Below, in pieces: positions 25,183 to 31,745 of a stretch of DNA of 64,000 bases; the first letter of the stretch is position 1; the number at the start of each line of letters is the position of its first letter. A program made the translations under genes and the position numbers. Source of the DNA: Geodermatophilaceae bacterium URHB0062 (GTDB lineage Bacteria > Actinomycetota > Actinomycetes > Mycobacteriales > Geodermatophilaceae); contig KK211086.1 in the NCBI GenBank assembly GCA_000620185.1, positions 62,001-126,000 on the forward strand. The letters run 5' to 3'. A model generated the notes under the pieces. That model made no database searches, was not told the DNA's origin, and worked only from the letters and a program-made list of their open reading frames with translations.

Positions 25183-25247
25183 CGCGCGGGGGCCCGACGT
25201 GGCCGGGCGGGCAGCCGCTCACGGTCGTGTGTGCCGGCTGACGGCGG

Positions 25248-26501
25248 TCAGGAGGGCCGGGGCGTTCGACTGCCGGGTGGCCGGGGGAGCCGGTGTGTCC
25301 GGTGCGGTGGTGGAACAGGGTCGGGAAGATTCGTGAGCGCGGCGTACAGCGCAGCAGTGAACGGCACCGCCAGCAGGGCCCCGGCCAGTCCACCGAGCAG
25401 GGCGCCTGCGGTGATCACGACGGCGACGACGAACGGGTGGAGTCGCACGTAGCGGCCGACCAGGAACGGCTGCAGGACGTGCGCCTCCACCTGGTTGTCG
25501 ATCAAGAGCACCACGACGAAGACGATCGCCACCGTGATCCCTTGCGAGGCGAAGGCCACCAGCGTGGCCAGTGCTCCCGCGACGACCGCACCGACGAGCG
25601 GGATGAAGCTTCCCAGGAAGACCAGGACGGTCAGCGGCGCGACCAGCGGCACGCCCAGCACCACGAGCGTGACGGAGACGACCGCCGAGTGGAAGGCCGC
25701 GATCAGGACCGTGCCGCGCATCCAGCCGGAGAGCCGCTTCCATGCGGGCAATCCGGCTCGCAGCGCCCGTGGGCGCGCACCTTCAGGCATGCGGGCGAGC
25801 AGCCAGGCCCACATCCCTTCCCCGTCGACCAGCAAGATGATCGTGAGCAGCAGGGTCAGAAGCACGCCGGTGAGCACCTCGGCACCGGTCGTCAACCCGG
25901 TGATCACACCGCCGGCCAGTGACCCACTGCCGGACTGGAGGTAGGCGACGAACTGCTCACGCAGCCGCCCCAGGGCCGCGTTGCTGATCGGCAGCTCCTG
26001 CACCGCCGAGGAGAGCTCGCTCGACAACGTCGGTGCCTCGGCGATCGCCCGCTCCACCACCCAGATGAGCAGACCGATGATGCCCACCAGCATCCCCAGC
26101 ACCGTGGCGGCCGTGGCGAGTGCCCGCGGGAGGCCCAGCCGTCGCAGCGCGGAGACAGCCGGTGAGAGCAGCGCCGTCAGCAGCAGCGACGCCGCGATGG
26201 GCAACGAGACCAGGTACAGCCGCTGAGCCACCCGCAGGAACGCCCAGCCGCACACAGCGAGGAGCAGTAGCCGCCAACCCCAGCCGGCCAGGTCGGCGAG
26301 CAGCGGTGGCACGGGCATGCGGGCGGGTTCGCGGCGCCCGGCCACGGGCCCCGCTCCAGCGTCCGCTACCACCGGCACCTCGGGCGAAGCGGCGCGTGGC
26401 TCCTCCGCCGTCCCGTCCGACGTCTCCGGCGATCCCGACAGCGGGACACCGGCCGGGTCGTCGGCTGCCGGTTCCGCGCTCACAACGTCATGGTCACCCA
26501 T
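25248..26501 (-). CDS. AI-2E (PerM) family transporter
   Basis: A 417-aa polytopic membrane protein of the AI-2E/PerM family; members export varied substrates or ions and the name does not prove autoinducer transport. A long Ala/Pro/Glu-rich cytoplasmic N-terminus (1-65) precedes about eight helices. The family's central amphipathic domain (about 140-200) and the C-terminal FVVVLLIDNQVEAHVLQPFLVG motif are clear, followed by LGGLAGALLAVPFTAALYA. The ATG at 26501 overlaps the end of the truncated xthA copy by 22 bases. Its original upstream gene was therefore probably xthA, now 3.1 kb away because of the island. Confidence 0.9.
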   Translation of the reverse strand: MGDHDVVSAEPAADDPAGVPLSGSPETSDGTAEEPRAASPEVPVVADAGAGPVAGRREPARMPVPPLLADLAGWGWRLLLLAVCGWAFLRVAQRLYLVSLPIAASLLLTALLSPAVSALRRLGLPRALATAATVLGMLVGIIGLLIWVVERAIAEAPTLSSELSSAVQELPISNAALGRLREQFVAYLQSGSGSLAGGVITGLTTGAEVLTGVLLTLLLTIILLVDGEGMWAWLLARMPEGARPRALRAGLPAWKRLSGWMRGTVLIAAFHSAVVSVTLVVLGVPLVAPLTVLVFLGSFIPLVGAVVAGALATLVAFASQGITVAIVFVVVLLIDNQVEAHVLQPFLVGRYVRLHPFVVAVVITAGALLGGLAGALLAVPFTAALYAALTNLPDPVPPPHRTHRLPRPPGSRTPRPS

Positions 26502-26704
26502 TGCCCGGGGCTCGGCGCGGCCCGGTCGATCCGCTGGTCCGCCAGATCGACGACGACAGGCGCGTGGTCGCTCGCGCCCTTGCCCTTGCGCTCCTCGCGG
26601 TCGATCTTGGCCCCGGTCGTGCGGGCGGCGAGGGCGGGGGAGCCGAGCACGAAGTCGATCCGCATGCCCTCACGGCGGAGGAAGCGCAGCTGGGTGTAGT
26701 CCCA
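26480..26704 (-). pseudogene. Truncated 3' end of exonuclease III (xthA')
   Basis: Only the last 74 codons are left. They start at WDYTQLRF and include RREGMRIDFVLGSPALAAR and GKGASDHAPVVVDLAD, matching the C-terminus of the complete xthA at 29655-30458. It continues past that end with QRIDRAAPSPGQWVTMTL before its stop. There is no 5' part, and upstream of base 26704 the match stops abruptly. I read it as the original chromosomal 3' end of xthA, displaced when the island integrated and brought its own replacement end. Confidence 0.88.
26538..26704. repeat. Left copy of the island-flanking repeat (attL/attR side in xthA')
   Basis: These 167 bases align without gaps to 29659-29825 (constant offset 3121). 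By my count there are 14 mismatches, about 92% identity. Identical blocks are 26574-26608 (35 bp), 26610-26638 (29 bp) and 26646-26671 (26 bp). Mismatches fall mostly at third codon positions, as expected of diverged homologues rather than a recent duplication. Confidence 0.9.
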
Positions 26705-26707
26705 GCA

Positions 26708-26771
26708 CGTATCCGCAGGCCTGACGGACGAGGGCGGTAACCAGAACTTGCCTCTTGACCTGCAGGGATAC
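26708..26771. other. Inverted arm-site-like motifs at the island's left end
   Basis: GTATCCGCAGGCC (26710-26722 region) and GACCTGCAGGGATAC (26757-26771) are near-inverted copies (GTATCC-GCAGG against GTATCCCTGCAGG after reverse complement). They start 4 bases outside the homology block. Integrases of this class bind such arm sites next to the core site; the role here is inferred. Confidence 0.35.
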
Positions 26772-26959
26772 ACCGCGCTCAATCAGTGCCACGCAGCACC
26801 AATCACAGGCTCCTGCGTCCCAAATGTGCCGGGGACGTACCGACACAGTGTGTCCTGAGCCTCTGGCGGGGCCGCCGCCCCCGCAGCCGGCAGAGGGTGC
26901 CGGCTGCAGCGGGTCGCCGGAAGGGCGCTGCGCGTCCCTTCGGGATGGGCCGGCGCTTC

Positions 26960-27041
26960 GGGGCTGCGGAGGGCCGCTCCCGCTGCGCCGGATCAGCAGC
27001 AGGCCGACGCCCAGCGTCAGCCCGAGGAGCGCGCCGGTCAT
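26960..27041 (-). pseudogene. Remnant of a TadB-like pilus assembly gene (5' end only)
   Basis: The ATG at 27041 begins MTGALLGLTLGVGLLLIRRS, the typical first membrane helix of TadB/type II secretion F-domain proteins. The rest becomes meaningless proline- and arginine-rich sequence. Its start overlaps the tadA remnant's stop (ATGA), the same coupling seen in intact tad operons. Too little is left to be certain. Confidence 0.5.
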
Positions 27042-27232
27042 CCGAACCGCCCGTCACCGAGCAGGGTCGGCAGGTCGAAGGCGGCCGCGGCGAACCGCTC
27101 GGGGTGCGGCGGGTAGCCGTCGGCGCGGACCAGTCGGCCGTCGCGGCTGGTGAAGACGTCAGCGGTTTCGATCACCCCGCCCTCGGGCCGGCCGGGCAGG
27201 GCAGGGCGACGATCTCGCGCACCCGGCGGTGC
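27038..27232 (-). pseudogene. Remnant of a TadA/CpaF-like secretion ATPase gene (3' end only)
   Basis: The last 50-60 codons survive. GVIETADVF, SRDGRLVRADGYPPH and PERFAAAAFDLPTLL match the C-terminus of actinobacterial TadA/CpaF ATPases. Just upstream, HRRVREIVALP is found in a different frame, so a small frameshift lies near 27195-27205. The catalytic P-loop part is gone. It is followed by the tadB remnant. I am fairly sure of the family from the GYPPHPERF motif, but this is recognition by memory of the family rather than a search. Confidence 0.6.
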
Positions 27233-27355
27233 CCGGAGGATGGTGACGACCATGTGACGACTATGTGACGACTTGGTGACGCAAGCGTGGTTGGCTAGAC
27301 CAGCAACCCGGACTCGGCAGAGCACTTCTCAGACCGAAGCTAGCCATATACGGGG

Positions 27356-27371
27356 ACGCGCTCAAGCGCGT
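27356..27371 (+). promoter_or_regulatory. Palindrome just upstream of the island's small cargo gene
   Basis: ACGCGCT (27356-27362), two bases, AGCGCGT (27365-27371) form a perfect inverted repeat. It begins 5-10 bases after the A+T-rich CATATAC sequence, a possible -10 box, and ends 7 bases before the AAGGAGG ribosome-binding site. It may be an operator at the transcription start. Confidence 0.4.
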
Positions 27372-27394
27372 ACCGACTAAGGAGGCTCAAGAGC

Positions 27395-27616
27395 GTGGAC
27401 GCGATTGAGGCTCGGCTGAAAGCGTTGAAGAACGAATTCGAGACAGGCCTAGCCGAACTGCAGAAAGTAGAGGCCCGGCGAGCCTATTTGCAGGAAACCT
27501 TACTGCGAATCGACGGCGCGGCGCAGGTCCTCCAAGAATTACTGGAATCTCGGGTGTCCGACCTTACGAAAGAGGAACGCATCGACGGGGAAGTCAAGGT
27601 CAAGTCACCCGTCTGA
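27395..27616 (+). CDS. Small coiled-coil protein, 73 aa (island cargo)
   Basis: I do not recognise a family. The GTG start follows a full-strength AAGGAGG site with a 9-base gap, so translation is very likely. The first 57 residues form heptads (IEARLKALKNEFETGLAELQ, then KVEARRAYLQETLLRIDGAA) typical of a coiled coil. The tail is charged (TKEERIDGEVKVKSP). Base composition is lower in G+C than the chromosome. It lies 84 bases before the phage-tail-like gene on the same strand. By analogy with short coiled-coil proteins next to tail or fibre genes, it could assist trimerisation, but this is a guess. Confidence 0.75.
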   Translation: MDAIEARLKALKNEFETGLAELQKVEARRAYLQETLLRIDGAAQVLQELLESRVSDLTKEERIDGEVKVKSPV

Positions 27617-27700
27617 GTTATCCATAAGTCCGAACCTACCGCTGAAAAGCCCACGACTGCGCGTCTTCACCATAACAACTCCCACAAAGGAGCGAAGATC

Positions 27701-28960
27701 ATGCCCTGGGACTTGACCGGCAACGGAGGCATCGGCGCAAATAACTACCTTGGAACTCGAAACGCGGCGCCGCTTCTCATCCTGACGGAGAACGGACAGG
27801 GTAATCCCACGCCAGCGGCCGAAGTCATGCGATTTACGGCTGCGGCCGGGGGCCGCAAGGTGGGGATCAAGACACAAAATCCGCTGTTCCCGCTACACGT
27901 GACAGCCGGCGGCGGCTTCGGTCCTGAGGACGGCAATGGTGTAGCCCAGGCCGGAAACGTGCCGATCGTGGCGCAGTCGGACAGCACCGCTCTAGGTGTG
28001 CTCAACTCACAGGGCCGACAGGCATTTGCGTTGAACATCGACGCCAATGGGGACACGAGCAATGCGCGCGGCGTGCCCACCCTCTACGACAGGTACGACG
28101 GGAACTGGCACTCGTGTCTGTCGTTAAGGAATGGCAACGTCGGAGTGGGTACGCCCACGCCCGCTAATCGACTCGATGTCAACGGCGACCTTGCGCTCAT
28201 GGGGCGGCACGCTCTACGAGGCAGCGACCCCTGGCTTCGGTTGAATCAGGATGGCGCCTTTCCATCCGGAACTCACACGCCTGGGTTGTTCGCGCCAGGC
28301 AGCCTCAACGTGGGGGGAGTCGGCGGCTGGGGAAACCCTGGCCCGGGGAATGTGCAGATTGCCGGCCGATTGGCAACGAACGGCCTTGGTGTCGGCAACA
28401 ACCCGCCAGGTTCCAATGATCCCGGATTTCCGAGCTGGAGCGGCGGGGGCGTCAATACGTTTGACGTCTTCGCGCGTGGCGCATTGTACACGGGGACGAA
28501 CATCGAGGACCCCGAGGTTCAAATCTACTCCAGCGGCACGCTGATTGCGAAGGACAAGCGTTTCCGGATCAATCACCCGCTCGACCCAGAAAATAGGTTC
28601 CTTGTTCATGCTTGCGTCGAAGGACCAGAAAATGCGATCTACTACCGCGGACAAGGTGAATTGAAGGACGGAATCTCGGTGGTGAAGCTTCCGGACTACT
28701 TCGAGGCACTAGCCCTGCCCGGCCACAGGACAGTGACGTTAACACCCTGCTGTCAGGACAACGAGCCGATCAGCATCCTGGCAGCGACGGAGGTAGTGAA
28801 CGGGCATTTCAAGGTCCGCACTTCCGATGGAAGCAACCCGGCGCAGAGGTTCTTTTGGGAGGTGAAGGCGGTTCGTGCGGATGTTGACCGGCTGGAGCCG
28901 GAGATCGCCAAAGACGCTTGCGCGGTGGTATCGCACCAACGGGTCGTTTCGATCATCTGA
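27701..28960 (+). CDS. Phage-tail-fibre-like protein (island cargo), 419 aa
   Basis: The protein resembles tail-fibre or S74-bearing surface proteins. It has two VGIGTxxPxxxLxVxG-type repeats (KVGIKTQNPLFPLHVTAGG at about 58-76 and NVGVGTPTPANRLDVNGD near 146-163) and a Gly/Asn/Pro-rich middle. The C-terminal beta domain contains KRFRINHPLDPENRFLVHAC, VVKLPDYFEAL and FFWEVKAVRAD. The C-terminal part matches a domain recurrent in bacterial fibre-like proteins (HPLDPxNxxLxHxxVE...LPxYFEAL). There is no signal peptide or membrane anchor, and no catalytic Ser-Lys pair of S74 that I can identify. ATG follows AAAGGAG. No other phage structural genes are near, so it is an orphan on the island. Confidence 0.75.
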   Translation: MPWDLTGNGGIGANNYLGTRNAAPLLILTENGQGNPTPAAEVMRFTAAAGGRKVGIKTQNPLFPLHVTAGGGFGPEDGNGVAQAGNVPIVAQSDSTALGVLNSQGRQAFALNIDANGDTSNARGVPTLYDRYDGNWHSCLSLRNGNVGVGTPTPANRLDVNGDLALMGRHALRGSDPWLRLNQDGAFPSGTHTPGLFAPGSLNVGGVGGWGNPGPGNVQIAGRLATNGLGVGNNPPGSNDPGFPSWSGGGVNTFDVFARGALYTGTNIEDPEVQIYSSGTLIAKDKRFRINHPLDPENRFLVHACVEGPENAIYYRGQGELKDGISVVKLPDYFEALALPGHRTVTLTPCCQDNEPISILAATEVVNGHFKVRTSDGSNPAQRFFWEVKAVRADVDRLEPEIAKDACAVVSHQRVVSII

Positions 28961-29640
28961 GTGATCGGTCGGCCGCTGGTGGCTTCCTCACCCGTCGTCC
29001 GCATCCAACTTCCTCGAAATGAGACGGAGCGGGTCGTGCCGCTGTCCGTCGGCAGGTCGCGGCGCTGGCCCGGGCCATGCCGGAGCGGCTACCGGGCCAT
29101 GGTCCTCACTCAGGCCGGGCTCGGGCTTCGGATCGGCGAGCTGCTCGCGCTCCGCGTCCAGGCCGTCGACTTCCTGCGTCGCAGCGTGCGGATCGAGTGG
29201 CAGTTCACCCAGGGGTCGAAGGGCGAGCGGAGCGGGCCGAAGACTCCCCGGTAGAGGCGGGCCGACCCGCTGCCTCGGGTGGTCGCCGACGCGCTGGCCG
29301 CCCAGGTGGCGGGCATACCCAGCAGGCGAGGACGGAACGATCTTCATCACCGGGAAGGGCACCCGCTCAGGCATGTCTACTATGGCCACAACCTCATGGG
29401 TCGGGCGGTGACCGGGTCGGGTCTACCAAAGAAGACGATGAGTCACGACCTGCGACACCACGATGCCAGTGTCCTACTGGGGCCCGGCGAGTCCGTCGTG
29501 GCGGTGGCCGAGCGGCTTGGACACGAAGACGCCTCGCTGGTGCTGAGCACCTACGGGCACCTGATGCCGGATTCCGACGACCGGACGCGCGGCGCCGTCG
29601 ACGCGGTCGGTGCTTCGTGTGCCCCGGATGTGCCCAGGGC
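28961..29640 (+). pseudogene. Tyrosine recombinase (phage-type integrase), 5'-truncated and frameshifted
   Basis: The catalytic half is recognisable: YRAMVLTQAGLGLRIGELLA (first catalytic Arg), MSHDLRHH (HxxR), VAVAERLGHEDASLVLSTYG (His and nucleophile Tyr). The reading frame is broken repeatedly. QVAALARAMPERL is in another frame near 29053-29090, a TAG stands at 29252-29254, and DGTIFITGKG is in a third frame near 29330-29360 before the original frame resumes. The N-terminal core-binding domain (roughly 180 residues in relatives) is missing because the tail-like gene ends at 28960. The 3' end runs into the xthA attachment repeat. It is non-functional. Confidence 0.88.
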
Positions 29641-29654
29641 GCTGCCTCAGTCGG

Positions 29655-30458
29655 TTAGTCGGCCAGTTCGACGACCACCGGGGCGTGGTCGCTGGCGCCC
29701 TTGCCCTTGCGCTCCTCGCGGTCGATCTTCGCCCCGGTCGTGCGGGCGGCGAGGGCGGGAGAGCCCAGCACGAAGTCGATCCGCATGCCCTCGCGCCGGG
29801 GAAAGCGCAGCTGCGTGTAGTCCCAGTAGGTGTAGACCCCCGGGCCGGGCGCGTACGGGCGGACGACGTCGGCGTACCCGGCGTCGACGATGGCGCGGAA
29901 GGCCGCGCGCTCCGGCGGCGAGACGTGCGTCGCGTGGGCGAAGACCGCCATGTCCCAGACGTCGTCGTTCTCCGGCGCGATGTTCCAGTCGCCGACCAGG
30001 GCGATCGGCGCCGCAGGTTCGTCGGCCAGCCAGCCCGCTGCCGTGTCGCGCAGGGCGGCCAGCCACTCGAGCTTGTACTGCAGGTGCGGGTCGGCCAGCG
30101 TGCGGCCGTTGGGCACGTACAGGCTCCACACGCGGACGCCGCCGCAGGTGGCGCCCAGTGCGCGCGCCTCGGGGGCGGGGTCCACGCCCTCCTTGGCCGA
30201 CCACGACGGCATGCCGGGGAAGCCGATCTCGACGTCGTCGATGCCCACGCGGGACAGGATCGCGACGCCGTTCCACTGCGAGTGCCCGACGTGGGCGACC
30301 TCGTAGCCGATCGCGTTGAACATCATCTCCGGGAACTGGTCGTCCCGGCACTTGGTCTCCTGCAGGGCGACGACGTCGACGTCGCTGCGCTCCAGCCAGG
30401 CCGCCACCCGGTCGGCTCGGCTACGGATCGAGTTGACGTTCCAGGTGGCCAGGCGCAC
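29655..30458 (-). CDS. xthA: Exodeoxyribonuclease III
   Basis: A DNA-repair enzyme with AP-endonuclease and 3'-5' exonuclease activity. The 267-aa protein is complete: N-terminal ATWNVNSIRSR, metal ligand E in LQETKC, YVPNGR, LVGDWNIAPENDD (catalytic Asp/Asn), RIDFVLGSPAL and the final GASDHAPVVVELAD with the catalytic Asp-His pair. The GTG start at 30458 has GACAAT six bases upstream, a possible leaderless context. The last 56 codons are the island-side copy of the flanking repeat. The protein is thus a hybrid of chromosomal 5' and island-borne 3' sequence and stops at LAD, whereas the displaced end carried 18 further residues. Confidence 0.95.
   Translation of the reverse strand: MRLATWNVNSIRSRADRVAAWLERSDVDVVALQETKCRDDQFPEMMFNAIGYEVAHVGHSQWNGVAILSRVGIDDVEIGFPGMPSWSAKEGVDPAPEARALGATCGGVRVWSLYVPNGRTLADPHLQYKLEWLAALRDTAAGWLADEPAAPIALVGDWNIAPENDDVWDMAVFAHATHVSPPERAAFRAIVDAGYADVVRPYAPGPGVYTYWDYTQLRFPRREGMRIDFVLGSPALAARTTGAKIDREERKGKGASDHAPVVVELAD
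29659..29825. repeat. Right copy of the island-flanking repeat (3' end of intact xthA)
   Basis: The partner of 26538-26704. It forms the last 56 codons of the complete xthA gene. The crossover of the ancestral integration most likely lay in one of the long identical blocks (29695-29729, 29731-29759, 29767-29792). Confidence 0.9.
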
Positions 30459-30570
30459 TACGACATTGTCGGCCTACCGGCCGACACCGCGGCCAGGTGC
30501 CCCCTCACGCTCCGTTGAGCCCTTGCGGCCCTTCGCTCCTCGAGGACCCTTCGGGCCCGCTCGTCGCTCG

Positions 30571-31521
30571 CTATACCTGGACGGCGATGTCGCCGCGGGC
30601 CGCCATGCGGGCGCGGGCGCGATCCCGGCTCTCCACGAACCGGGTGGCCTGGGCGTCGAGACCGGCGAGGAACTGCGCGAGCTCCTCCCGTGCCTGCTCG
30701 CCGACCGGGCCGAGGTCGGTGCGGTCGAACACCTTCCAGAACCGGAGGATCGGCGCGACGACCTCGTCGTGGTGCAGCCGCAGGTCGTAGATGCCTGCCT
30801 TGGCGATGATCGTCGAGTTCTTGCGGAAGTTCGCCATGTTGGCGCCCGGCATCTCGAAGTTGATCACCTCGTTGGCGACCGCCCGCATCATCTCGTCGGG
30901 GTCGATCTCGAAGGCCGCCCGCACGAGGTTCCGGTAGAAGATCATGTGCAGGTTCTCGTCGGTGGCGATGCGCGCGAGCAGCTGGTCGGCGATCGGGTCG
31001 CCGGTGGCCCGTCCGGTGTTGCGGTGGGACACCCGCGTGGCCAGCTCCTGGAACGACACGTAGGCGACAGCCTCGAGCGGGGTCTTGTCCCCGGAGTCGT
31101 AGCCCAGCGTCATGTAGTCCATCCGCGCCCGCTCGAGCGCCACGGGGTCGACGCCCCGGGTCACCACGAGGTAGTCGCGCAGGGCGACGCCGTGCCGGTT
31201 CTCCTCCGCCGTCCAGCGACCCACCCACTGCCCCCAGGCGCCGTCCCGGCCGAACCGGGTGGCGATCTCGCGGTGGTAGCTGGGCAGGTTGTCCTCGGTC
31301 AGGAGGTTGACGAACATCGCGGCCTTCGCCGTCTCGTCCAGCCGCGACTGCTCCGGCGACCAGTCCTCGCCGCCGAGGAAGGCGAAGTTGCGGCCCTCGT
31401 CCCAGGGAACGTAGTCGTGCGGATGCCACTCCTTGGCCATCCGCTCGTGCCGGTCGAGGTTCTGCGCGACCACCGGCTCCAGCTCGATGAGGACGGCGCT
31501 GTGCGGGTTCGTCTTGGACAT
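30571..31521 (-). CDS. Acyl-ACP desaturase (ferritin-like di-iron)
   Basis: A 316-aa soluble desaturase of the DesA/stearoyl-ACP family that introduces a cis double bond into acyl-ACP using oxygen and reduced ferredoxin. The di-iron ligands are visible as EENRH (WTAEENRHGVALRDY) and DENLH (IATDENLHMIFYRN) in paired helices, with earlier glutamates in the first helices. ATG at 31521 follows GGAGGT. Length fits the mycobacterial DesA1/DesA2 proteins. It is transcribed alone, divergent from the LCP gene. The 112 bases to xthA contain no clear gene. Confidence 0.93.
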   Translation of the reverse strand: MSKTNPHSAVLIELEPVVAQNLDRHERMAKEWHPHDYVPWDEGRNFAFLGGEDWSPEQSRLDETAKAAMFVNLLTEDNLPSYHREIATRFGRDGAWGQWVGRWTAEENRHGVALRDYLVVTRGVDPVALERARMDYMTLGYDSGDKTPLEAVAYVSFQELATRVSHRNTGRATGDPIADQLLARIATDENLHMIFYRNLVRAAFEIDPDEMMRAVANEVINFEMPGANMANFRKNSTIIAKAGIYDLRLHHDEVVAPILRFWKVFDRTDLGPVGEQAREELAQFLAGLDAQATRFVESRDRARARMAARGDIAVQV

Positions 31522-31745
31522 GGAGACCTCCGGGACTCGGCCGACGGGGCCCAACCTACGCGGCCGTAGCCACGCCCCCCGTCCGGTGGTGTGTGCCCCG
31601 CCGGGGCGGAGATCACCCGTCGTCGCGGAGACGGTCTGTCCCTTGATCGGGCGGAAGTCCCGAGGTCGGAAGGCTCTGCCCACTCGTCGATGCCGGATCG
31701 GTGGGACGATGCGCAGGTGACCTGCGGCCGAACGACGGGCGGAGC

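Larger units (their letters stand above)
26538..29825. mobile_element. Degraded integrative element in the 3' end of xthA
   Basis: About 3.1 kb lies between the two xthA-end repeats. From left to right it holds inverted integrase-arm-like motifs, remnants of tadA and tadB, a coiled-coil gene, a phage-tail-like gene and a tyrosine integrase pseudogene abutting the right repeat. Bases 27290-28960 are clearly lower in G+C than the chromosome (34 of 60 in one line I counted, 57%). An integrase beside an attachment site within a gene's 3' end, with that end restored by the incoming copy, is the standard layout of integrative elements. The integrase is dead, so the island is now fixed. Confidence 0.85.

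Noticed and set aside
26755-27268. Plus-strand frames of 132 and 160 aa in the island
   Set aside because: They are antisense to the tad remnants and have no start signal or recognisable domain.
29279-30319. 346-aa plus-strand frame from the integrase fossil into xthA
   Set aside because: Only the first 110 residues are integrase-like. The rest is the antisense of xthA and is Arg-rich noise.
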